A stretch of DNA of 64,000 nt from Aphidius gifuensis (Eukaryota; Arthropoda; Insecta; Hymenoptera; Braconidae), in the NCBI RefSeq assembly GCF_014905175.1, contig NC_057791.1, positions 5,952,001 to 6,016,000 on the forward strand. Direction: 5' to 3'. The notes beneath the pieces were generated by a model. That model made no database searches. It was not told the origin of the DNA and saw only the letters and a program-made list of their open reading frames with translations. Below, piece by piece: positions 22,468 to 32,171 of the stretch (positions within the stretch are counted from its first letter, which is position 1; each line of letters starts with the position of its first letter). A program made the translations under genes and the position numbers.

Positions 22468-22836
22468 TACCCAAGTGAAAAAAATATATTTATTGGAAAT
22501 ATAAAATAAATTTAATTTATATTTAAAATATATGTGAATCAAATTTGGTTAATGTTTTAAAAAATATAAATTAAATTTAATTTACATGTAATTTATATTT
22601 AATTCATATGTAATCTATATCTATACAAAAAGTAAATTTATTTCATATTTTTGAAAAATATAAATTAAATTTGAAGTACATCCAAATTTTTTTTTTGCAA
22701 TGTTGAAAAAAAAAAAATTTTAAGTAAATTTATTTTATATTTTTTAAAACATTAATTAAATTTAATTCACATATATTTTAAATATAAATTAAATTTGTTT
22801 TATATTTCCAATAAATATATTTTTTTCACTTGGGTA
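22468..22836. mobile_element. AT-rich MITE with TA target duplication (Tc1/mariner-like)
   Basis: The element runs 22470-22834 (365 bp) and is flanked by TA on both sides. Its left end CCCAAGTGAAAAAAATATAT is matched by the complementary right end ATATATTTTTTTCACTTGGG. The inverted similarity continues inwards for most of the element (the TTATTGGAAATATAAAA motif and its complement), so the whole element is a near-palindrome able to form a long hairpin. It has no ORF. The TA duplication and the terminal repeats are seen directly; assignment to the Tc1/mariner class is inferred from the TA target. Confidence 0.85.
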
Positions 22837-23287
22837 TTTTGATAAAGAAATGGTTAATTATTTTAATCAATTTTATAAATTGTTATAATTTAATTTTTTT
22901 ATGTGTTTTTTTAATTGTAAATCTGCAGAATTAAATTAGTTTAATTAATGTAAAATAAACTCTGTTGTATTTCAAGGAGAAAAAATAATGATTTATAGAA
23001 AAAAATTGTATTTTCCGTTAACAATTGTTTTTTAAGCGATCATTATACTCAAGTAAAAATATTAAAATTTTAATTTATATTTATCTTTCTATTGCGGATG
23101 TGGTTTTTGATTATAGAAAACGACATTAACGTTTTAATCATTTGATATATATATTTTAGATAAAAAATAACTACTAGCTTATAATTTATTTAGTTTCCAC
23201 ATGCTCTTTGACAAATACACATCAAAAAAAAAAATAAAAATAACTAAATTTATTCTCACATTTGAAACTAAAAATATTGTTTTTAAA
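22837..23287. other. Intergenic, no supported gene
   Basis: AT-rich sequence upstream of the putative membrane-protein gene. An in-frame upstream ATG at 23201 could extend that gene by 29 residues, but the extension is basic and runs through a homopolymer, so I prefer the start at 23288. Confidence 0.4.
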
Positions 23288-24387
23288 ATGCCATCGAGAA
23301 TAAGAAATTTCATAAGACATTACGATGTGGAAAAAAATGAAAATACACGTTATAATTATGATAAAAAAAAAATAGCAATTATAATTTTTATTTTATTTGT
23401 ATGTGTTTTAATTGCGTTTGGAATTTTATTTAAAATTAATTCACGTGATAATTGTGAAGCGAAATCCATGAAATATTCAGTAAGTTATAATTTTATAAAA
23501 TTAAATTGTATATTTATAACTTTTTTCTATAATTAATTATAATTTTTTCTTTTTAGAAATTTGAAAATTATGATAATGCTACTGAAAGTCAAGATGATTC
23601 AAAGACAAGTTTACTTGTTACATCAAGTATTATGGAAGATTCGTCAAGGCCACATGTCACAGATGAAGATAATACTGGGACAATCACAACTGATAAAGAA
23701 ACTGAAAGTTATGATAGTTTAGAGACCAGTTCACTTATTACATCAACTGAAAATTATATCATAAAAAAATCATCAAGTTTTAATAATGACGATGACACTG
23801 TGACAACTACAACTGATAGAGAATATAATATTACAACACTAAGTTTAACAAAAACTACTGATCAAGTTGTGGATTATAAATTCTCTATTACACAAGATTT
23901 ATCATCATCAACTGTAATTTATGAACAAAGTTCAACTGAGGGTATTTGAACTGTTAAAAAAATTATTGACAACGTCAATAGATAAGATTATTTTCAAATA
24001 ATCATTCGTTATTTTTATTTTCTATATATATATTACTCATAATAAACATAAACCTTCATTGATCTGGTGACATAAAAAGTATGAAAATTTTTTGATTAAT
24101 TCCAGGTGTTTAATTTAGATGATTATAAAATAGCTGATTTTTATAGAAAATTAAAAGGATCATGTTACTCGTCAATAAAATTTTACACACAAAAAAGACT
24201 GGTACTTTCTGCCACAATATTCTTAACAAACTAATTTCATTTCTTTGTTTAAAAATTTTAAATCAATAGTTTTTATTAATTTTTTTTGTCAAAACAGAAA
24301 TATTTTGAACAAGACCATACGGAAAATGACATCACTTTGGTATATACCCAAGCACTCAAGTCACAGAGCAAATACAATTCAAGATGA
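23288..24387 (+). CDS. Putative type II single-pass membrane protein, unidentified
   Basis: Exon 1 (23288-23479) encodes a basic N-terminus (MPSRIRNFIRHYD), then one strong membrane segment (IAIIIFILFVCVLIAFGILF) at about residues 29-48, with Lys before it and a polar region after it. This fits a type II anchor. Exon 2 (23557 onward) encodes a Ser/Thr/Asp-rich stretch likely to be extracellular and O-glycosylated. If exon 2 is unspliced it ends at TGA 23949. A phase-0 donor at 23914 (GTAATT) would instead join exon 3 (24106-24201, begins VFNLDDYKIADFYRK) and exon 4 (24298-24387, ends SQSKYNSR), both flanked by good acceptors and in frame. I do not recognise the family. The first two exons are better supported than the last two. 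Confidence 0.5.
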
Positions 24388-25055
24388 TATTTGCAAACAA
24401 TTTAATTTTTCTATAATGTGTTTATAAATTTATTGTAAATACGTATGGATAAATGTATAATACAAATTTTTTTTATAAAATTTAACATGAATGTACATAA
24501 ATAATATCTTCATCGATTATAAAAGTTATTATCAAAATCAATACCACTAGATTGCAATTACTCCAACACTATTTATGAACAATGAAAATTTTTCTAATTA
24601 CATGTGGTAACTCATAATTAATATAACTTTTTTGTTTTATTTTATTTCGATAATAAAATTATAATTTTGAATGTTGCTATAATATATTTCCTGTAGGAAC
24701 GGCGGAGAGAGAACACTCCTCACAGCAGGATCAGTTGTGTTTGTCAGGTGCACAATGTTTTATATTTCCTGTATAGTTAACAAAAAAAATTAGAGAATAA
24801 ATCTGAATAAAATCTAAAAACAAAAAATAATTACATTTACAGTTTACTTGTAATTTATTAATTTTAGAAATTGAACGATAGACATTTGTTCTGTTGTTAA
24901 ATTATTTATACAATAATTGACGACTTTAAATTAAAGACTAAATAATTTTCTAATAATAAAATAAATTCAATGATCATTATTATAATACTATTAAATGTTA
25001 AAACAACCAAAGAGACCACGGGATAAAATTTTGATACTTGAAAAAAATGACTGAA
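24388..25055. other. Intergenic, no supported gene
   Basis: AT-rich except for 24695-24765, a GC-richer patch that reads open in one plus-strand frame (SSQQDQLCLSGAQC). It has no exon structure around it and is left uncalled. Confidence 0.4.
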
Positions 25056-25325
25056 TATTGAAAATGATGACTATAAGTATTAAATTTCAATGCTCAGCAA
25101 TACTCAGTCACTTTTTCATACGGACTCAAAAAATACTTTGCTTACAATGTGAAATTTTTCTACGTTCGAATAAAAATATGACTGAGTATTTAATTTCAAT
25201 GCTCAGCAATATACGTATAGTCACTTTTTTATTCGGACTTAAAAAATATTTTGCTTATATTACAATGTAAAATTTTTTTACGTTCGAATAAAATATAAAA
25301 TGTATATGCCATTACAGAAGTAATT
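25056..25325. repeat. Direct repeat, two units of ~130-145 bp, with an inverted copy 5.7 kb away
   Basis: Two adjacent similar units share AATTTCAATGCTCAGCAATA, a CACTTTTT-(C/A)GGACT-AAAAAATA block, TTTGCTTA and TACGTTCGAATAAAA. The motif family reappears in opposite orientation at about 30868-31000 (GAGTATTGCTGAGCATTGAA and CTTCTGTAATGGCATATACA). This is a dispersed repeat, probably a degraded non-autonomous element. Confidence 0.7.
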
Positions 25326-25686
25326 AAGTAAATTCTTGGAATGCTTCTTTAAAAATAACTAGACGAACAAATTAATTTAATTCTTGTAATCTTTTGCCCG
25401 AAAGTATACAATTTTTATGAAAAAATTGATCAATTTATTAGTGGAAAATTTTCCAACCGTTTAATCAATGATTTTTTCATATCTATAATACAACTTCATA
25501 AAAACATATCAAATTGTAATTGTAAAATTAACAATTGATTAACACTGATTCAAAAACCATATTCATTTTTTGCTCAATCTTTAAAAAAAAAATTAAATAG
25601 AAATAAAAATTAACAAATAGATAAATTAATAATGCTCAAGCTCAATCATGTATTTTTAAAATATTTTCTTGATAAATGAAAAATTA

Positions 25687-26235
25687 TTATATATAAAATT
25701 TTTTTAGACGAAATCGAACAACTTTGTTAATAATTATTAATTGTGCACATCTTGTTAATACACCTGGATTATTACCACATATCTGTACACCAAATATATC
25801 CTCTGTATCATATTTTTTAACAAGTGCCCATTCTTCGTTTGCTCTTTTTAATATTTTTAGTGCTAATGCCATTTCACTACATGTTATATCAGCACCATAA
25901 AATTTACATATTCTACGAAATGGTAAATTTCCAACAGTTGTTAATGAACTTAAAAATGATTCATCTTTCCAATCTATTTTTTTTTTTTCTGATAAACAAA
26001 GTTTTATTAAATCATAATCAATAACTGCACCTAATTTTTTATCATCATCATCAGTCGTGCAATTTTTTTTTTCAATATTATTATCATTAGAATTATCAGT
26101 AATATTTGTTTCAAGTTTTTGACGTTTATCAGCAATTTCTTTAGTATCATTTTCAGCTTTTTAGCATCACTTTGTTTTATTATTTTTTCAGTTTTTGAAA
26201 AATTATATTTACGTTTACGTAATATAGGGTGAAAT
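25687..26235 (-). pseudogene. Truncated copy of tRNA-dihydrouridine synthase 3-like
   Basis: The minus strand reads as the N-terminal part of the DUS3L catalytic barrel: LTTVGNLPFRRICKFYGADI, TCSEMALA, then EEWALVKKYDTEDIFGVQICG and NNPGVLTRCAQL. DUS3L reduces uridine 47 in the variable loop of tRNA (family knowledge). After CAQL the match breaks: the expected segment before the NxGCP motif is shifted in frame (VVRFRL in place of a VDFVDLN-like segment) and a stop follows. Upstream, the Lys-rich linker is open to about 26160 and then needs a frame change. The catalytic cysteine region and the whole C-terminal half are absent. It is therefore a fragment of a duplicated gene, not a functional enzyme. 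Confidence 0.8.
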
Positions 26236-26960
26236 TAATTAATGTCAACATTTGTTTGAGCTAATTTTTTTGTTTCTAAATTTTTTAAATAATTGAAATA
26301 AATTCAAATTATAATAAATTAATAAATAAAATTATTTTATAAATTTATTTAAATATTTTATGCTGTGGCATTGAGGTATTGTTAAATTAACAAGTGTATT
26401 TTATTTTATTTTATTTTTTAATTAATATAATTGTATAAAATTTAACAAATATTGATGCTTTAGCCTTTCATCGTATATAATGATTTTTAATTAATTAATA
26501 TTAATATTAAATTTAATTAATATTAATTAGAACGTACCTGCAGGTGCTTTGCACTTTGAAAGCTTAAGAACTAATATAATTTTGGCAGGTTCGTACTCCA
26601 GTTATTATTTAGTGAATTAGACAGACCAATGACATGAAATTTGGCATATTATCAGGAAAATAAAATTCACGTTATAATAAAGAAAATACATCAAGTAAGA
26701 TGTAAATATTAAGCCCTCGATTTTGTAAATGTATCAAAAAGTTTGGATTTATTATAATAGTTTATTCAGATAATTATTAATAAATTAATTATTCAAATAG
26801 TTATTATTATTATATCTATTAAATACATACAATAATGTGTAAACCTATGGCCTAGCCAAAGTATTCAGCAAAAATATTGAATAATGAGAGTGAGGGAAAA
26901 AGAAGTAAGGAAAAGATGTATAGCTAAAGAAAATAAAAATATTACGTTATTTTTATAATA
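26236..26960. other. Intergenic, no supported gene
   Basis: AT-rich sequence. The motif AATAAAAATATTACGTTATTT at about 26931-26951 recurs at about 28013-28033 next to a diverged copy of the CTCCG-type repeat, which suggests a duplicated flank. Confidence 0.4.
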
Positions 26961-27185
26961 AACTGCAATTACTCTGAATTTTCTCCGAATCGACTAAAGT
27001 AGAGAAACGTTCGGTAATATTTCTCTGCGATAAAAATTTTACCGCGGAGAAATTCTTCCAAAATCAACGATGAGGAGAAAATTTTTCCACTCATTCCTCT
27101 GCATAGGTCAATTTGGGAGAGATTCCGAGTAATCACGGAGAAAATCGGAGTAATTGAGGAAAAATTCGGAGAAATATTTTCACCA
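26961..27185. repeat. Dispersed CGGAGAAA/TTTCTCCG repeat (copy 1)
   Basis: The motifs CTCCGAAT, CGGAGAAATTCTTCC, GGAGAAAAT, CACGGAGAAAATCGGAG and TTCGGAGAAATATTTTCACCAG are closely spaced here. Related copies occur at 28030-28110, 28430-28490, 28865-28960 and 57560-57900. The shared edge motif is CTGGT(A/G)AAAATATTTCTCC. This is a genome-repeat family of unknown class. Confidence 0.65.
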
Positions 27186-27409
27186 GCGGCTTAGCGAATG
27201 AATCATAACACGTAAGAGTAAAAAGTATATACATTGTAAGAAAGAAAAGAGAAAAGAAGAAAAAAAGAGTAAAATATATATACATTGTCAAGAACTGTTC
27301 TATTATCTTTTCTTTGAGGTAAGTTTTTATTTCCAAATGCGTAATCTAAATGTGTATTCAACACCTCGAAAAGTGGTAAAAAATTGTTATCCTACATTTT
27401 TTCAGTTGC

Positions 27410-27690
27410 TTCGATAAAACAGTTACGAACATATTCTGGCAAATTTTCACATAATTTACATGCATATAATCTATATATTGCATTTTTTACTTCTTCGTTT
27501 GGATATTTTAATTTACATTGCTCATAATAATTTTCAGCCTTATCTATAGTTAGGTAGCCAGTTTGGTATAGTAATATTTTTATTTTTTTTCTTCTGGTAT
27601 AATGTGATCAATCATTGTCTCGAGTTTTTTAGTTTCAAATACATCTTCATTATCTACCCTGGCGGACTGGTACGGCGCGGTAAGTTTTGA
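27410..27690 (-). pseudogene. Coding remnant of an unidentified protein
   Basis: On the minus strand one frame (EDVFETKKLETMIDHIIPEEKK) runs into a stop right after an eight-A run near 27580-27590. The next frame continues with equally coding-like sequence: GYLTIDKAENYYEQCKLKYP, then EEVKNAIYRLYACKLCENLP and EYVRNCFIEATEKM, then a stop. One base in the homopolymer would join them into about 95 residues. I do not recognise the family. It is either a decayed gene fragment or an exon with a homopolymer error. Confidence 0.5.
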
Positions 27691-28000
27691 CATTACGTCG
27701 AATGTACAATGGGCAGAAATTCGTTGCACAACCATTGTACGGTGTTGTTATGAAATAAAAAATTGCTCATTGTACAATTATCATACAGTGAGATTGACAA
27801 TGAGCTCGATGCCCGTACAATTCGCGTACGTTGAGGCCTGAAAAAATTCAAGATGTTGGAGGCAACGTAAAGCCCACCGTACGGTGGACGTTCGTGGTCG
27901 AGCTCTAACACAGCATTGTACAATGGCTTTGCGGTAAGCGTTTTATTAATTGTACGGTCATTGTACGGTCGCTAATATTTATTCCAGCGTGTTGCGTGTA
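27655..28000. repeat. GC-richer block packed with GTAC palindromes
   Basis: At least ten GTAC-centred motifs occur in 350 bp (ATTGTACAAT, CATTGTACGG, CACCGTACGGTGG, CGCGTACG). The composition differs from the flanks. It is likely an old transposable element. The ORFs that cross it have no family signal. Confidence 0.55.
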
Positions 28001-28985
28001 GCTAGCTAAAGAGAATAAAAATATTACGTTATTTACCCTGGTAGAAATATTTCTCCAATTTTTTCCAACTTTCTCCGCCTCTTTTCCAACTCTCTCCACC
28101 TTTTTTACGAAAAGGCTCTTTACGTGATTTCGAGTAAGATTCAAAATAAACGAGTAGTTTATCGTAACAAACCAACGCCACTGCATTTGTTTCATCAGTT
28201 TCTGTATTTAGGTCATAGCATTTATTTTGAATTTGTTTATACGCTCCATACCCTGCTTTTTTAAATGCTTTTTGCGAATTCGTAATTATTTCCAGAATAC
28301 ACAGAATTTGTGATAACAACTTTTAATTCAAATATTATTAATTTTTTTTTTCCAGACTTATGAAAAAATGTTACTTTTCAGTTTTATCATGACCACGTTT
28401 GGTTTGACACTCAGCTTTTATATTGGGACGCCCCTGGTAAAAATATTTCTCCGCGAACTTTTTTCCAGGACATTTTGCGAGATTTATATTTAATTAAATT
28501 TTATCATCATAAATTGAATTATTATTATTATTATTATTATTATCTAGTAACTATGGAAGTAACAGTGTTGCCAAGTTTCAAATAGGTAACAAAACAGTCA
28601 TCATTACCGCCGAAAAGTCATGCTGCCTGGGCTGACTCACCCAATCATACTCATATTTACTAAAATATATAGATATAAATAAATAAATAAAACCAATGAT
28701 TATTTGAAAATTTCACGAAGACTAAGTTAAGCTTAATAAGAAAAATTTTTTTTTTTTTTTTTTGTGCCATCTCATCTATGAATAGACTTCCTAATAAAAA
28801 TTCCAGCCGACAGATAAAAAATACTATACATAACATGTGTACTATTAAAATATTCATTTTTTATTGCTTAAAATAATTCCAACTTTTCTCCGAATTTCTC
28901 CGAAATTACTTTGAATTTCTCCGCAATTACTGCGAACTTTTCCCGAAAACAAATTCATCAAATTAATTATTAATCCTACTATTGA
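28001..28985. repeat. Three further diverged CTCCG-type repeats in gene-free sequence
   Basis: Copies lie at 28030-28110 (CCCTGGTAGAAATATTTCTCC edge), 28430-28490 (CCCCTGGTAAAAATATTTCTCCG) and 28865-28960 (repeated TTTCTCCG). A minus-strand ORF of 96 residues (28029-28319) runs into the first of these, and its C-terminus (GGESWKR, then GGESWKK) is only the repeat read in frame. A (TTA)n stretch lies at about 28515-28540. Confidence 0.55.
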
Positions 28986-28989
28986 TTGT

Positions 28990-29275
28990 TTGATTACAGC
29001 CATGGAATTCGGGGAAAAAAATTTGGAAAAATGGCGAGCCACAGCTGCCAAAGCACAGAAAGTAATTGACTTACTAAAAGACTATGAACGTAAATCACCA
29101 AAAAAAAAAGCAAAGTTATCTCTCAAAAAAAATGTTAAAACTTCAATATTTGCACCTTTTGCAAAGAAGATGGTCATCTCAAGGCAAATTGCCAAAAATT
29201 TGAATATGAAAGTCGTGAATGTGTTGCTTGCCAAGTAATAAAGATCACACTATGGACAATTGTAGTCATTAAACG
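28990..29275 (+). pseudogene. Zinc-knuckle coding remnant
   Basis: The region starts with an open frame after a good acceptor (TTACAG, 28999), with ATG at 29002 and a charged N-terminus (EKNLEKWRATAAKAQKVIDL). A frame change near 29135 is needed to reach CTFCKEDGHLKANC, a perfect CX2CX4HX4C zinc knuckle. After CVAC a second frame change gives NKDHTMDNCSH and a stop, which completes a second knuckle of the same spacing. Two frameshifts in 100 bp indicate decay. Paired knuckles suit a retroelement Gag or a cellular RNA-binding protein; I cannot tell which. Confidence 0.55.
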
Positions 29276-29560
29276 CTACCGAGCATCATTAGCTGGTAAA
29301 TATTTTTATTATTTTTACGGAGGCTAGGCTTTTTTTTGTTCAATTATCGTTACCCGAATTATCATTTTCACGTTCATTAATACATAATCTAGTAATACGA
29401 TATTAAAATTTTTAATTTTTTGATAATCATTTTGTAATAATTCAAGAAGTTTTTGTAAATCATTTTTTTCACTCTAGTGGTTGCAAAATCAAGTTCTTTA
29501 GTAGAATCATGAGTAGTACGCTTGACAAGACAATAAAATAAAAACAAAAAACCAATGTGT
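29276..29560. other. Intergenic, no supported gene
   Basis: A minus-strand stretch reads NDLQKLLELLQNDYQKIKN, which is coding-like, but it has no start or splice context. It is probably a relic. Confidence 0.35.
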
Positions 29561-29564
29561 CATA

Positions 29565-29752
29565 CTTTCCCCACACGGAGAACATCCCCACACGGTGCAC
29601 CACCGCCACTTTGAATCGCGCTCAGGTCGAGCCAGGCTTATTGTTCCATCGGTTGCATCAGTGTTCAGTACACAGTCGTCTGCGAACTATCAAACAGTCT
29701 TAATATTTCGTTGAAAATTATCATAAATAAAAAAAAAATTCGTTGACTCAAC
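29565..29752 (+). promoter_or_regulatory. Promoter-like GC-rich patch and non-coding first exon
   Basis: Two CCCCACACGG repeats (29569 and 29587) are followed by a patch of balanced base composition. An initiator-like TCAGT occurs twice (ATCAGTGTTCAGTACAC, about 29659). A non-coding exon then ends at 29752 with a consensus GTAAGT donor. The acceptor TTTTGCAG (29929) leads to the exon holding the start codon of the next gene. Confidence 0.5.
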
Positions 29753-29787
29753 GTAAGTTATATCATTGCCTTTTTAAATTAAGTATA

Positions 29788-29820
<33 letters not shown>

Positions 29821-30019
29821 TTTTTAAAAAACATGCATATTTAAATATTTTTAAAAAAATTATTTGAAAACAATATTTTTTTTTACTTAAAGTAATTAGT
29901 ATTAATAAATTTACCTTTTTATTTTGCAGCTGAATCAAGGATTTAAGCAAAAAAATCTATTTTACACAAGGTTTAAAAATATTATCCATATATGTTTTGA
30001 AAGCAATCGTCAAGTAAAA

Positions 30020-31484
30020 ATGGCTAAAAATTACGTTCCTGCTTTTGGTAAGTGATAAATTTTTGATTTACATAATTATTATTGAGTGACAGATATTTTA
30101 TTGATTATAACTGACTGTTCAAATGCTTATTATATATTGTTTGTATATTAATCATGTATCTCGTTTTTCCGTGTTCAAGTTTCGTTCAACTTAAGTTTAA
30201 AAATATTTTTTTACCTTTCATTTTTAAGTATAGGTAATTATTATTATTTTTTTTTTTTAAATAAAATTTACTTAAATAAATCGAAAAATCGACTCGTGTC
30301 TTTAATCGATCATGTTTTAAGTGCTCTTTAACTGAAGCTCAAAAAATATTTTTTCCCCTTTTTATTACCGTTTTTGTAATGTCAGTTATACTTTAATAAT
30401 AAATATAAAAAAATTCTAGAAATAACATTTTTTAAAAGTAAAAAAAATTATTCTTATCATTTCTAATTGAAGTTATTCCATGGATGACTCTCGACATCGG
30501 TAAAGAAATTCAGTTTTTTTTGTCTCATTACGACTCAGAGTTCAATTGAACGATAAAACATCTTTTAATTCACGCCGACTGAAAATCTGTAAAAGAGCTT
30601 TTTTTAATATCAATATTTACATTGTATTAAAATTATAATTTATAACTTGGTAATAATAATTAATAATTGTATAAATATTTGTCTTTTTTAATATAACTTC
30701 AAGTTTTTAAAATCCAACTTCATTAAAATATAGTATATATTATTGTCATCGTTGAAAATGTTAGAATGTATCTAGGAGTGATAATACGTATAAAAAAATT
30801 TTAGAAATAACATTCCACACAAGTGATTCGATGGATGACTTTCGACATCCTTAAAAAAATTTATTTTCACAACAATTACTTCTGTAATGGCATATACATT
30901 TTATATTTTATGTATACACAAAAAAGTGTCTGAGTATTGCTGAGCATTGAAATTTAATACTCAGTCGTTATCATTTTGAATACTCAGTCATTTTTTTCTC
31001 ACAACAAAATTGCGTGGCTCAAAATTCTTATCATTATATATACAAGAGAATCGCATGATTTCAGAGAATTACATTATAATCGCGAGAAAAAATTTATATT
31101 TATTATATATTTATTATTTATATATAAGTCCAAGTGTGTCTGTTCTATTAGTATCTGATTGGTTCCACTGAGCATTTGGCTTTTCTGTCAATAAACTCAA
31201 CTACTCCCATCAATTTTTATTTTTTTGCATATTTTTTTTACGCACACACTCTCGTATAAAGTTTATATGTATGCGGGGTAGGAAAATAGATTCTATACAT
31301 CGAAATTTCAGCTGACAATAAAATAAAAAATTATTTTTTGTCTTTAGAAACTATCATTGGAGCAGTTCCAAATGAAGAAGTACCCTCATCAACAATAATG
31401 GGTAGATGGACAGCATCCGTACCATATTCAGATGGTGCAGAAAAGCTCTATTTCCAAATAAAGAAGGAGAAGATTTATCAATAA
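30020..31484 (+). CDS. Small spliced ORF, unidentified, possibly decaying
   Basis: After a non-coding exon and an acceptor at 29929, ATG 30020 begins a 28-base coding segment (MAKNYVPAF, GTAAGT donor at 30048). Exon 3 (31348-31484) continues in phase (ETIIGAVPNEEVPSS), giving 54 residues ending KEKIYQ. Beyond the stop, another frame continues coding-like (FPNKEGEDLSIIPV). A second unit resembling the first follows (GRWTASVPYSDGA versus GRWRHFLPYLKGG). The original protein may therefore have been longer, with two repeats, and is now broken by frameshifts near 31460 and 31500. The function is unknown. The 1.3 kb intron contains only repeats. Confidence 0.4.
30410..31000. repeat. Intronic repeats
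   Basis: A motif of about 100 bp (TTCTAGAAATAACATT, then CATGGATGACTCTCGACATC) at 30413-30515 recurs at 30805-30862. The segment 30868-31000 is an inverted copy of the repeat at 25056-25325. Confidence 0.6.
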
Positions 31485-31613
31485 TACCTGTGAATACCTG
31501 GTAGATGGAGACATTTCTTACCATATTTAAAAGGTGGAGATAATAAAGTCAAAGAATTTTTTTTAATAACGGCCAATATGACGAACATTACTGTTCCGTC
31601 ATTGTGAAAACTC

Positions 31614-32171
31614 GTAGTATTGTTTTGAAGAGCTATAAAAGATGCAGAACTGGAGAAAATCGACTTATTAATTAGCTTTTTAAATATTATTTGTCGAATA
31701 AACTATCAACAAATATTCATTTAATGAAGCAATGTACGCCCCATTGGTACGTCGAAAGATAAAGACCTGATTATATTGCGGGAAATAGGTGTGACAATTT
31801 CAAGACACTGGAATGGCGAATAAATGCGATATGAAGCTATGTATAAACCACTATGTACTTTACATTTCGTATGATGACGAAATCTAAAGTACATGGTGGT
31901 TTATACATAGCTTCACATATAATCACTCTATTTGCGTCCATAAATCCGGTGTCTTGAAATTGTCACTAATTTTTTCTTCCATGACTATAATCAGGTCTTT
32001 AATGTCTTTCGACGAGTAAGTTCCAATGAGGTTGTCGTTAAACATTGCTTTTAAAACCATTAAATGAATATTTGTCGATAGTTTATTCGACAAATAATAT
32101 TTAAAAAAGCCAATAATTAAGTCGATTTTCTCCAGTTCTGCATCTTTTATAGCTCTTCGAACCAATACTAC
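31614..32171. repeat. Large imperfect palindrome (inverted duplication of an exon)
   Basis: The left arm 31614-31870 and the right arm 31877-32171 are complementary, with only a six-base ATGATG loop between them. The right arm holds the intact 80-residue frame of the pseudogene described next. The left arm is the same sequence with about 38 bp deleted and several substitutions. The outer ends of both arms begin at the same point (GTAGTATTG), exactly at the splice acceptor of the right copy. Transcription through it would give a long hairpin RNA. Confidence 0.85.

Noticed and set aside
28029..28319. 96-residue ORF with duplicated GGESWK motif
   Set aside because: The C-terminal part is the dispersed CTCCG repeat translated; no splice sites or homology support a gene.
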